64,000 nt of DNA from contig NC_083607.1 in assembly GCF_029168945.1 (NCBI RefSeq), positions 30,179,257 through 30,243,256 of the forward strand. The letters run 5' to 3'. Each line of letters begins with the position of its first letter. Within the stretch, counting starts at the first letter, position 1. A model generated the notes under the pieces. That model ran no database searches and had not been told where the DNA came from. It saw nothing but the letters and a program-made list of their open reading frames with translations. The translations under genes and the position numbers were made by a program. Source of the DNA: Cannabis sativa. Its lineage: Eukaryota; Streptophyta; Magnoliopsida; Rosales; Cannabaceae. Positions 46,669 to 59,193 of the stretch are shown here, one piece after another.

Positions 46669-49204
46669 ATCAAAAGCTTATCCCTTTTCAATGGAAGAGG
46701 AGATAAATCAAGATTGTGAGAACACAAGGATAAGAGATTTTATGTGAAAACCATTCATGGGTGAGCATGGTGGTGTATATTATGTGATTTACTATATTTT
46801 ATATGATAGTAATATATATGATATATATGAGTTATATATATGTGACATATATGGGATTATGTGTTTGTATCATATTAATATATATAGTAGTATATAATAT
46901 GATATTTAAATTTATATCATGTTATTATATGTATATATGAGATATATAATATATAGCATGAATATGAGTTATGTGTATTATATATATGATGAGATATAAT
47001 ATAATATACATATATATTGCGAGATTAAATATGTAAAAATACTTATTTTCTATGTATTTATATGAGATATTATATATATTATATATTATGTGTATATAAT
47101 ATATATCATGCATGTATATTAAAGTGTATATATGGTATATATGTGTGAGGTATGTAACATATATAGTTGTGTAATTAATGTATATATTATGTGTGTATGA
47201 TATATATATGTATATTATAGTATATATGTTATATATATATGAGATATGTAACTTATATATTATGAATTTAATATTGATATTATGTGTAAGTTACATATGA
47301 GATGTGATTAGTAACATACATATTATATTAATATATGAGTTACATAGCATGATAATAATAAAATAGTGTTTATTATTATTGTGAGAATTATTATCATCTA
47401 TTTTGTGAATAAAGAATATTTTAAATTCTTTTTCAATTTGGTAGTGAACATCTCACTTTATGAGATAATAAAAGATGACTTTTGAGAAGTTACATCTTTT
47501 ATTGGGTTATAAGAGATAATCATCTCATATTTGAGATAAGGAAAAGTGGACTATGAGAGTTACACTTTTATTGGACTTGCATTGTCATAAGCAAGAACAA
47601 ATGGATTAAAAGTGAATCCAAACTTCTGAAATGAGCCATAAATTGGAAGAGCAATTTTGGACTCAAAAGTAAATGAATCAATGTGGATTCAAAAATAGTG
47701 AAAAGATAACAAAATTGGAGAAGCAATTTTGAATCTTAAATGATCAAAGTGGTGAACAAAATTGATGAGAATTTTGTTAACCTTGGTATAATTTTGGGCT
47801 AATCTCAATGAGGAGATAACCTTAAAATTATGAGAAAAAATAATCACATTATTTTTTAAGTGGTGATGTGAGTTTGATATTTTAGTTTTGTTGAGAAAAC
47901 TAAAAATGTCAAATGGTATTTTTAAAGTGGCCTTAAAGAGTCATTTGAAGAGGAGAATACAAAAAGGTGATATTTAATATACACTTTATGGTAGAAATGT
48001 GGGGGTGAACCACAAATTTAATCAAAATGTGATGAGACATTGTTGATATTTTTGATTTTGAATTCAAATTCTAAATCAAGTTTGGCTATGTGCATAAGTG
48101 AAAATATTGACATATTTGGTGTCAAATTTTTGGTAAAAATAATTTCAAGAAGGAAATTAAATTTAAGAAAACTTATAGAGACGAAGTGGTCTTCTATATT
48201 TTAAAATCAAGATATTATCTTGATAGTGAAATGTGAAAGTGTGGGGGTGATACTCCAATATGAAAAGTTTAAGACATGTTTGGTGTCTTAAAATAAAGTA
48301 TAATTTAGACATGTTTGGTGTCTAAATTAGTGTTTAATTTTGATATGCATGGTATCAAAATTATTGAGAATTTGAGTTGTGTGAAAATTAATCTTTTATG
48401 ATTAAATTTTCAAAGCTTAAGTACTTAAGGAGAAAAGTGGTCACAAAGTGAACACTATATTTTTGGCATGCATGATTCACATGGAATCAATAATGAGAGG
48501 TTATAACAAATCGCTTAATCTCCGTACAAGATTAAAGCATGAATTTTCGAGGGATGGGACCTAAACTCCCTTAGCGTTTTGCTCATTGATGGTAACCTAT
48601 CTTAACACTAGTAAAAATCTAGTCTTAAGTTCAATAGGTAATAACAAGTCAATAGAGTGAATGTGGTACTCAATTGTCCCATCTATGGATGAGTACATGT
48701 TGTAAAATTGAGGGTTAAAACCAAAAGGTTTTTTAATGGAGCTTATGCTTAAGAAAACTCACTTAAGCTTAAGAAGTGTCTAACGAGTGGTGAGACACTA
48801 AAACTCCACCTATATGGACTAGAGGTGGTGCCGCCTCTTATGAGAATTGGGAGTATTCTCTAGAGAGTCTATGAATTGGAATTTTGCATATGGCCATTAA
48901 CGGTGCAAGAGCGAGACACGTGGTCTCAAGTGAGCATTAGCGAGGGTGTGTGTGTTATCACCAGTTTGTACTAAAGAAATAGTGGTTCAATGCTACGGCA
49001 ACCAAAATTTTATCAAACTTTGTGGTAACTACACTAAGGTAAAATTCAAGTCGAAAGACATTTTACCTAATGCACCTAAGCAAGACTTCTTTGAAAGTGT
49101 GTATTTATTCAATCAAAGTGGGGGAATGTTATATTTTAATATAATATTTTGATTGATTAAATAAATGTTACAAGTGTGTTACACATTTTAATCTAGTGGG
49201 GGAT
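46669..49204 (+). other. Interior of the young element
   Basis: No coding frame over 70 codons. 46780-47340 is almost pure AT with TATATG/ATATAT runs. From 47440 there are repeated phrases such as GAGATAA, TTTGGTGTCTAAA (48280-48320) and GTGGGGGTGA (48000, 48240). 48480-49100 is less AT-rich and includes a 68-codon frame (48946-49152) that I do not recognise. Purine tract at 49195-49204. Confidence 0.6.
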
Positions 49205-49967
49205 TGTTATATTATTTTATAATATAATAAGTGTAGATTAAAATGTAGTAATATATATTATTATGTGAATAATATGTATTAGGTGTTTGGTAAATAAATT
49301 GTGTAACATATAATTTATTTAACCTAAAATTGTAACCTACACTTTATAACATGGAGAAGAGTTACAAAGTTAATTACTTTTGTAACTTCTTTTGGTTGAT
49401 CATAATATTGTGTAATAAAAGAGATGTTACACAATTTGATGATAGGATTCAAATGGTTTGAAATATAGTTGTTACAAACTATATTAATGCTCATTTTATG
49501 AGAGAAATGAGATGGTGTGTTTGAATCCTAAGAGTGATCACCTAAACACTATATAAAGGAGTCTAATGTGCTCATTGAGAGATGAAGTTTTCTATCAAAA
49601 AAGCACATTGCTAGAAAACTCTAAGGCTTGATAATTCCTAAAGCTATTTCCTAGAGAGTTCCCTTAGTGCTTAGAGATAGGGGGAAATAAGCTTTTGGAC
49701 AAAGGTGTAATACCTTGTTCAAGTCATGGTGATCCCCACTAATCTACACTCAAGGTTGTGAGTGAGTGTTTATATATATATATACATATTTTATATTGCA
49801 TGTGTTCTTATCTTCTTCTACATTTCTTATATATAATATATATAGTGTATATATATTGTATATTATGTTGTTGTAACATTTATTTAATCTCTTTGTTGGT
49901 CCTTGTATTGTATTACAATAGAGTTGTAATATTTTGATTTTCTTCCATTGTAATAATATCTCTAACA
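49205..49967 (+). repeat. 3' LTR of the young element (763 bp)
   Basis: Matches the 5' LTR base for base where I compared, except GTGTTTGGTAA for GTGTTTAGTAA, ATATCTCTAACA for ATATTTCTAACA, and a shorter AT run (six bases). Confidence 0.94.
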
Positions 49968-51405
49968 TACTATTCTCCAATAGGGTTAGGGTTGAATTAT
50001 TAGGAATAAAAAATTGATAAGAATAGAGTGAAAAACCCCTTTGATGGCCGACCACTTAATGGGCCCCACAATAGTTTGGGTTTTGTCATGTTTCTCAAAT
50101 ATTTTATCTATTTTTCACAAATACCATTTTTTGCAACTTCAGCCCCTTAAATGCCAAAACTATTTATTTAATAATTAAAATAATTATCTAATAAAATTTT
50201 CATTTATAATATTTATTAGTTAGACTCCATAAAGTCTCTTAATTAACAAATAAACCCCAAAACACTATTTCTTCACAATCAAGCCATATCTTAGTGAAAA
50301 ATTCATAAACTAGACATAGTCTAATTTTAGAATTATAATTGATTAACTATAATCAATTAACTGAGTCTTACAAGCAGTTTGTCTCAACTAATATGGGGAC
50401 CATGGGCCTATATAACTGAGCTTCCAATAAGCAGATCTAGAATTTATCAAGTAAATTCACTAACTTATTAATTCCTCATTGCATCCACCATAGAACTTGG
50501 AATTGCACTCTCAGTTACATAGAACGCTCTATATGTTCCACGATATAGTTACACTATTAATTATCTATTGTTATAATCCCAATAATCAATGATCCTCTAT
50601 AGATGATCTACATTGCATAGGGACAAAATTACCGTTACACCCTTTCAATGTATTTTATCCTTAAAACACTTGGCCACCTATAAATAATATTTTAGTGAAT
50701 TAATATAATCACTAAAATGAGCGCTCTATCATTTATCTCTATTTAGCCTAGCTCGAAGGAAATCATCATTTCACTTCTATGTCCAGATAGAAGCTATAGA
50801 TTCCATATCTATGATTAGCGCTCCCACTCAATTGTACTATCGTGTTCCCAAAATGTACATATCACCCTGACCAAAAAGTAGGCTTAACTAACAAATCAAA
50901 GAACACAAATAACACTCTTGAGATCGAACCTAATCATGTCAGGATTAAGATCATTTTATCTAGGACCAACTAGGTTATATTGAATTGAATAGATCTTACG
51001 GTTAATTTATCATATCTAATCCAAGTTCAATATCGGTCCCTTCCAATGTATACTCCATACATCCGATACTGGTAAACTTTGCCAATACCATGGAAAGGAC
51101 ATAATGGTTATCCAAGGTGTAAGTATACCTATCACTGATTATCATGCCAGTATATATCCAGTGAACTGACAAATCAGGGAATTAAACTTTTTTGAACATA
51201 TAATCATGATTATATTCCACTTTGCTGACAACACTATAATCATGAACAAATAGATATGTTATGGACTTAATAGAATTTATACATTAAATATAATCATGAA
51301 ATAAATCATGTGAACCATACAACCTAAAATGCGATTTCTGATCTTTATTAATTAGTAAATCTGATTATATTGAAATGGATTTTATTTAGGGCATAAAACC
51401 CAACA

Positions 51406-54400
51406 AACTCCCACTCGCACTAATATAAAACAAAAAGTGCATTTCAAATAATCTCAAGACCTTGATATCCAAATCAAGTGTAGTTTGTAGTATACTCTCT
51501 GTAATAGGATCTGACAAGTTGTATTCAATACAAACTTTCCTCCACCATTACATTTCCTTAATCACAAAATCCTTGATATTGTGAAATTCCTCTCTATATG
51601 TGTACTCCTTTAGGGATACTGGATTCTTTACTTTTTGGCAACTGCTTCTGTGTTAATCAAGAAGTAACACTAGTAGTTAATAAATGTTGGAGCAATGCCA
51701 AAAATGTATAGAACTCTCCTTAGACTGAATAAGTGTTTTTCCTGCAACTTTAATATTCAGTCTCTCTGGTAGACTTAGAGACTTAAGATAGGTTTTTACA
51801 CTTCTCCAAAATCACTACTCCACCCCCAGAGTAATCACCATCTCATCAGCAGACTTTCTAGCACTAAGGCAAGTCTAGAAATCTAATTTGGTGTAGTCTA
51901 AGAGTATTAAATACACCCTTATCGACTAACATATAGATCATCTTCTTGATCTTAAGATTCACTTGATTGCCTTCCAATGTTCCTTTCCTAGATTAATCTG
52001 ATGCCTACTCATTTCTCCCACTCAACAGCAGGTGTCTGGTCTAATGCGTACTAAAGCATATCTGAGACCTCTCACTGTTGATCCTAAGGAATTCTTTCAT
52101 TGGCTTTATCTTTTCTAGAATAGTTGTAACTTTTCCTTAGATAAATGAAATCTATATCTAGAAGTCGAAAAACTTCTATAGATTTAGCCACTAGAAAAAA
52201 AATGCTTCAGCATCTTACTAAAGTAAGTTGCTTGTACTAGAGTAAGTAAATTACCAGGCATACCACAAGCCATAGGTTTAGATAAACTCAAACCTTTAAT
52301 ACTAGGAATAGAAAGTTTTGTTAAGTCCATTGAATAGACTTACTAACAAATTTTCCTTTCTTGTCCTTGTAATAGAAAACTTTTGGTTGTTCCATATGAA
52401 TGGTTTTAACCATAGTTCTCTTGGCTTTGCTTCTTAGTTTCTTATTCTGATAATCCATTACTTGTATAAACTAACAATGGATTTTCATCACAAGTGTCTT
52501 CCAAGTCATAACAGTTTAAGTTCGTTGAAACCCTCCCACTACGACAAGGTACCGTGATTTTTATCTAAGAACATAATGGAATTATCCTCTTCGGTTGTGT
52601 CATGACAACGGAGGCAGTGGGACCATCTTATACAGAATAAGATGATAGAACACTTTTGGAGTAAAAAAAAAAATATCTCCTCTATTTTGCTACTTTATTT
52701 TCAGACTTAGTCATTTTTTTAGAAAAGTAGTATTTGTTAAAAAAAAAAACACTTTCTTATCTAATGACTATGGGATGGTCCACCCCTAATCACTGAGAAT
52801 AGCTATCAAACAAGCAAACCTTAGTTAACAGTGCTAGCTTTGATTAGGTCATCCATGAATCTAGTAATGGTTTACACTAATTACATAACCATTCCATCAT
52901 TTTTAAAATTCCTATCACTAGGGTATTTCCTTAGAGGGACTTAGGCAACGGTTAGTAACTAGTTATAGACCTTATACTATCATCAATATGCAAAAAAATT
53001 TGGGGACGTAAGTTTGGATATAATTCAAAAAATCAACTTAATGATCTTTGAACTACATATCTACCAAATATTTCTCCACCCCTATCAGTTCGCAAGATCT
53101 TTAACCACTTACCTAAATGGTTTTCCACAATTGCTAGAAATTCATGAAATTTTTTAAACATTTCAAATTTCTTTGCCTAAGGTAAAATCTAGAGTGATCG
53201 TCTTAAAAATTTAACAAAAACTAATATCCACCCCTGAATGTACATCCCTCTTCGAATATAGATGATCTCACTTTCACTGGATATAGGCATATTGACTCTT
53301 TGCAGAGAATGATCTTGTTAAAACAACTATGAACAAGATGCAAATACCATAAATATATAAGAATGTGGTTGTGGTCTTTTGATGACTTAGGTCTACTTAC
53401 AAAATAAAGTTCTTAGAATAGTCCAAGTGGATCCTTGTCACAGAATACTAAACTCAAATTCACACATAAACATACAGTTTTAATCCATTGACAGAAAATG
53501 GATATTAAAAAATACTTGTGAAAGTCATATTGTAATGTGTAATGTGTTGTAGGAAATATAAATATAGAAATTCTATTTGGAATCTAAAATTTAAAGTCAA
53601 AGTCTTAAATTTAATCAAATATACATGAGTAATTATTCTCTCTTGGACCACTACTACTAATCTAACTCTAAATTTAAATTGACTATAGTAAACATATATA
53701 CAATAAGAGATTTAAGACCGAGGATTTATATCATTTTGTGATAGAATGTTGGGAATATAATCATATGTGCCATTCAATTTCTTTAGAGAAAATAGAATGA
53801 CATCATAAGCAAATGATTTATAAATCATTCATCCAATGATATATATATATTATTTAAGCTAATTCGAAATGAATAAGCTAAGAGGAAAAATTAAAGGATA
53901 ATTTCGAATTTAAAATAAGAATCTAACGATGTCCCGATTGGCGAGAGTCAAAGTTATTCTTAATTTATAAACTTCTTCATTGTTTCATATTGTAAATACT
54001 TGTCTAATGTGTCATATAGTGATGAACAGCTAGATGTTGCATTTACAAATATTTATCTATAAAGATTCAACACTATTATGTTTGTCTAATGGATGACAAT
54101 TCATTAGGATTTTTCCCATTAAAAACAAAAAGCAAAGTTAGACCAACAATGAAGATTCGAAATTAAACTACAATTAATAACAGAATATAACATGGTTCAA
54201 TATAAATCCATACACAATTCAGAAATTATTAAGCATTTAGCAAATAGGAATGACTAGTGAAAATACTAAAACTTACAATCCTAAATAATTTCTAAGGTTT
54301 CCAACAAACTGATACCAGTATCCCGTTTAGGCAAGAGTCAAAGTCAAAGATACCATCCATTGAATTGAGTAGTCAGCTCATCTAAAATGACAAACATTCT

Positions 54401-56715
54401 AGCAACCTTTTATTCGATCAAGATGAGAATCCAGCGTTGTGCCGTTTAGGCGAGAGTCAAGGCCATTCTATCTTATGAGCTTCCACTATTGTTTCATACT
54501 TTTGTAAGTCTTACTAATAGTCGCCACCATCAGGGTGATCAATACTAAGAATAAAACACTTACAAATAATACTTAACTTTCAAGATTCTACAGGGTTAAA
54601 TTGCTAATGAACGTTCATCCATTAGGGATGATTACTCAATAAAACAAGAACTATGTAGAACCAACAATGGAGATCGAATATCCTTATAATAAAGCTCATT
54701 ATTATTTTCATCTAATATTTATTTTAATCTATTTATTTTAAATATATATATTTATTTAATTAAAATTACCAATTTAGAAAGTTCTAAATATAAATTTTAA
54801 TTTAATATTTATAGAATTATACTTAGATAGATCTGAAAATAAATAAAATTATTTTCCATCTTAGTAATAATTCTCAATAAATATTTCAAAAATTATTTAA
54901 TTTAAGTTGATCCATAATTAATTAAAAAAAAATAATTTTTCAACTCAAATTTAATTTTTTATAAATATATAGAGCAAAATTCGAAATCCAATGTATTAAA
55001 AAAAATACATTTTCGAAATTACTTAAAATGAAATAAAATAAATCCTGAAAAATTATTCTAATTTATGTTGGTCCAAAATCAATTAATAAATTAATTTTCA
55101 ACACAAATATAATTTTCTTATTTCATTGAATTTCTAAGAAAATTATCAAATATTTAAGTATCATGAATAAAATCAACTTAAGTATTAATTTTCTATATAA
55201 TTAAATATAACTGAAAAATACTTAAAGTAAACTAAAAATAACTATCTAGATTTTTACTAGCTAATTACTTTATTTTCTAATTAAAATATGATATATTTTA
55301 GTCTATTTATTTTAATAAATCATTAATGAAAAATTTATTTTATTTAAGTTGATCTAAAATTAATTTTCAACTTTAATCTATTTTTTTTAAAAAAAATTCA
55401 AAATTATCTGCATTTAAATAAAATATATTTTGAAAATTACTCAAACTTAAGTTGTTCAGAAATTTAAATTTCCAACTTAAAATAATTTTCTATTTAATTA
55501 AATATTCTGAAAATAACTAACATTTAAGTATCAAGAATAAAATCAACTTAAATATTTAATTGAATTCAATTAAATTAATGTATTAAATATAAGAATTAAA
55601 TAATTAACTATAAAATCAACTTAATTATTAATTCTAATTTTATACTAGGAAAAATATTCTAATTTAAGTTGGTCCAAAATTAATTAATAAATAATTAATT
55701 TTCAACTTAAAAAATATTTTTCTAATTAATTAAATATTAGAAAATATAATTAGTTACTAGATATAACTGTTACTAGATATAACTATCTAGAATATATCTC
55801 ATTAACTAAGTGTTTTTCTAAAATTAACTTTAAAATATTCAATAAAAAATAAATTTCATATATTTTAAAGTTAATTATGTTGCTAATTCAATTTTAATTA
55901 GGTTAGACTAATATAATTAACCTAATACAATTATTTAAATAAGGCAAATGGGCCTTCACAATTGTGGTGGTTCATGTGAGGGAGGGCTCAATTCAGTATG
56001 TCGTACCCACTACTATGGCTCCCTAACTCTCACACAAGGCCCACAGGAGAGGAAGTTAATCATTAAATAAATAATTATTATTCATTTAATAAGCCCAATA
56101 CTAATTGGGCCTAAATAAAATTACTTATGTGAAATTTTATTTTAGCAACCTAGTCCATTTAATTAATTAAACTTAAATGGGCCTCCTATATGCATTTAAG
56201 CCCAAAAGCAAACATATAGGCTCACACAAGTCAAACGATTTGGATGGGCCCTATCATGTTACTAGGTTTACACAGATGAAAGAAATTGCAAAATTTACCT
56301 GTTACAAATTATTTATAAGATCTATTGACAATTAGACTATGATTAAAATCAGATTATTGGATCTGTCAACAAGTTAATCATAACAATTTAGATCAAATAA
56401 ATAATAAGTTTGTAAATAAAATTTGAATAAATAAATTATCAAACATTACAAACAAACATGTAACAGACAACTGAAAAGTAGGTTAAGATATTTCTATTTT
56501 TAAAATTTAAAATTTTAAAAAAATATCTTAACTAGAATTTAAAATTTATGTTGTTTGACAATATTTGAAAAAAATTTAAAAAAAAAAAAAACCAACAAAT
56601 CTCCTAAATATCCTATATTCTAACTTAAATTCAAAATATCTAATCAATTTTCAAATTTTCAAGTTTATTTAAATAATTTAAATTACTTAAATATCTAACA
56701 AGATAACATAATATA
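51406..56715 (-). other. Non-coding interior of the large gag-less element
   Basis: Collinear with 19431-22937 plus 25197-26700 and, reversed, with 59400-64000. Repeated motif at 53930-53950, 54321-54340 and 54439-54460; leader module at 55942-56057; AT-rich stretches between. No coding frame. The repeat nearest the 3' end (53930) occupies the place held by gag in the nested sister. Confidence 0.7.
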
Positions 56716-57350
56716 TGTTATCCCAAAATTGGCACTCTGACGTGGCATCACAAGAATGGTGACACATGGCATCAACTTAGAGCACCTGGTCGAATGAACA
56801 TGCCAAGCAGGATGCCTCGCTGGCATGTCCATGATGGAATACTCAACGAGCCGTGCAGAATGAGCAACACTTAGCGAATTCAACCAAGCACTTTGTGAGT
56901 CACCAGCTCAATCCCTATAACTCAGGGATCAACTTGCGTGGATGTGGCATACACACGATTCCACCATCGGTGTATACGGCCTCAATCCCACAACCCTAGC
57001 ATTCAGCAATGATCACACGATCTTTGTGTTTATGCGCTTTGTAACGAGAGAGGAAACTCTTCCTCCTTAAGTTTCCTGCCCTATAAATAGGGAGGAATGT
57101 TCACTGGCCAAGGAGGACGAAAAAACAGAGATCATACGCTGAAACGCTATAAGCTAAGGGTATATAAGAATTATATATTCAGAGATACTATTGTAAGAGC
57201 TATAAGAAAGGAATCTTCTTCCTTATTCTTAAGTCAATACAACTAACGAGGATTAGGCTATTACCGAACTGCTCGGGGCTAAACCTCTATAAAATTTCTG
57301 TGTCTTCTTATTATTATTATTTGCTTTATTATGTATTCTTACAACGACAC
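56716..57350 (+). repeat. Tat-like LTR, cut at its right end by the next element
   Basis: Starts TGTTATCCCAAAATTGG. TATAAATA at 57082-57089, then GGACGAAAAAAC at about 57115, then a TATTACCGAACTGCTCGG phrase and GTATTCTTACAACGACA at the right end. Shorter (635 bp) than the other two. It interrupts the large gag-less element and no 3' flank of that element returns within the window. Confidence 0.65.
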
Positions 57351-59174
57351 TGTTGGGTTTTATGCCCTAAATAAAACTCATTTCAATATAATCAGATTTA
57401 CTTATTAATATAGATCAGAAATAACATTTAATGATGCATGGTTCACATGATTTATTTCATGATTATATGTACATAATGTATAGATTCATCTGAAACTCTT
57501 TTCACATACTTGATCCTGTTTATTGTGCCGTCAACACATTGGAAAGTAAACATGACTATGTGAATAAAGTTTCCTAGATTTATCAGACACAGGGTTTTAC
57601 TGATATGATAATCTACAACAAGAGTTTACTTGTATTTGGAGAAATACTATGTTCTTTCCAGAACATTGGTTAAAGTAAAGCTCAGGTTGGATGCATGGAG
57701 TATGCATCGGAAGGGACCGATATTGAACTTTGACTTAGATTTAATTAAACTTACCGTAAAATCTATTCAAGTCAATATCGCCTAGTTGATCCTAGATCAA
57801 ATGATCTTAATCCTGTTATGATTAGGCTCAATCTTGAAAGGCTATTCGTGTTAAGTGAATTGTTAGTTAAGCCTACTTTTAGGTAAGGGTGAAACGTACT
57901 TTTTGGGAACACGGTAGTGCAATTGAGTGGGAGCGCTAGCATAAACATGGAATCTATAGCTTCTATCTGGCGAATAGTAAGCAAAGGATGATCTCCTTCG
58001 AGCTTGACCAAACGAAAAAAAATGGTGGAGATCTCATTTCACATAAGCTGAAATATCATTTATACGGGGTCAAGTGTTTTAAGGAATAAATACATTGTAG
58101 GGTGTAACGGTAATTTAATCCCTTTACAGTGTAGATCATACATATAGAGGATAATTGATCAAATTAGGATTATAACAATGGATAACTAATGATGTGTCTA
58201 TATGGTGGAACATATAGAGCATTCTATATACTGAGAGTGCAATTCTAAGTTCTATGCGTGGATTCAACGAAGAATTAATAAGTTAGTGAATTTTAGTGCT
58301 AAATTCTTGATCTACTTATTGGAAGCTCGGTTATATAGACCCATGGTCCCCCCACTAGTTGAGATAATATTGCTTGTAAGACTCATGTAATTGGTTTTGA
58401 TTAATCAATTATAATTCACAAGTTAGACTATGTCTATTTGTGAAATTTTCACTAAGTAAAGGCGAAATTGTAAAAAAAAGAGTTTATAGGGGCATATTTG
58501 TTAATTATGATACTTTGTATGGTTCAATTAATAAATATGATAAATGACAATATTATTTAATAATTATTTATAATTATTAAATAGTTAGAATTGACATTTA
58601 AATGCAAAATTGCAAAACCCAAGGCCCAATCCACTAATGCTTGGCCGGCCACCTATTGTAGGTTTTTAAGTTGATTTTTTCATTATTTTAATGCCATATA
58701 ATTCAAATCTAACCCTAGTGGAATGCTATAAATAGATAGTGAAGGCTTCAGGAAAAACACTTCTTCTGATTCAGAAAAACTGAGCCTTCTCTCTCCCTAT
58801 CTTTAGCTACCACTTCTTCTTTCTTCTTCCTTTGAATTTCGAAATCCTTAGTGATTTGAGTAGTGCCCACACACATCAAGTGATACCTCAATCATAGTGA
58901 GGAAGATCGTGAAGAAAGATCATCAGCAAAGGAGATTCAGCATCAAAGATTCAGAGAAAGAGATCCAGGTTCAGATATTGATAATGCTCTGCTACAGAAA
59001 GGAATCAAGGGCTAGATATCTGAACGGAAGGAGTCATTATATTTTGCTGCACCCAATGTGAGGTTTCTTAAACTTTATATGTGTTTAATTTATCGTTTTA
59101 GAAAGTTCTTATTTAGGATGTTAATAAACATACTTGTGAGTAGATCTAAGATCCTGGTAAAATAATTTCCAACA
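57351..59174 (+). repeat. 5' LTR of the plus-strand large element (1,824 bp)
   Basis: TGTTGGGTTTTATGCCC to TTTCCAACA. TATAAATA at 58727-58734. It is the sense-orientation equivalent of the LTRs at 5590, 13945, 27703 and 45448. A minus frame of 79 codons (57772-58011) is chance. Confidence 0.93.
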
Positions 59175-59176
59175 AC

Positions 59177-59193
59177 TGGCCTCAGAGCCATGG
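59177..59193 (+). other. Variant primer-binding site TGGCCTCAGAGCCATGG
   Basis: Two bases after the LTR, identical to the minus-strand site at 13942-13926. Confidence 0.78.

Larger units (their letters stand above)
45900..49967 (+). mobile_element. Young non-autonomous LTR retrotransposon, 4,068 bp
   Basis: Near-identical LTRs (45900-46668 and 49205-49967), TG...CA, with perfect target duplication TACTA (45895-45899 and 49968-49972). A purine tract AGTGGGGGAT sits directly before the right LTR, giving plus orientation. The 2.5-kb interior has no gag or pol. It has a microsatellite-like TATATA part (46780-47340), then a region of moderate complexity (47340-49190) that may be a relic of coding sequence. 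The primer site is unclear: ATCAAAAGC after the left LTR only loosely resembles TATCAGAGC. Confidence 0.92.
45448..51405 (-). repeat. 3' LTR of the large gag-less element, split by a young insertion
   Basis: TGTTGGGATA at 45448 to CCCAACA at 51405. The LTR runs 45448-45899 and 49973-51405; 45900-49967 is the inserted element and 49968-49972 the duplicated TACTA. It is followed by AACTCCCACTCGC, the complement of the purine tract. Confidence 0.92.
45448..56715 (-). mobile_element. Large gag-less LTR element, 5' part cut off at 56715
   Basis: 3' LTR 45448-51405 (1,885 bp once the inner insertion is removed), purine tract, then 5.3 kb of non-coding interior. Family motifs: GGGGTGGA at 51819, 52779, 53074 and 53227 (as complements), three CTCTCGCC-type motifs (53930-54460) and the leader module (55942-56057). 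The part holding the primer site and 5' LTR is displaced by a Tat-like LTR at 56716. No gag. Confidence 0.85.

Noticed and set aside
46445..47113. Tyr/Ile-rich frames near 46450-47110 and 49750-50055
   Set aside because: Translations of AT microsatellite in the young element; not protein-like.
57772..58011. 79-codon minus frame
   Set aside because: Lies antisense in an LTR whose sister copies do not keep the frame.
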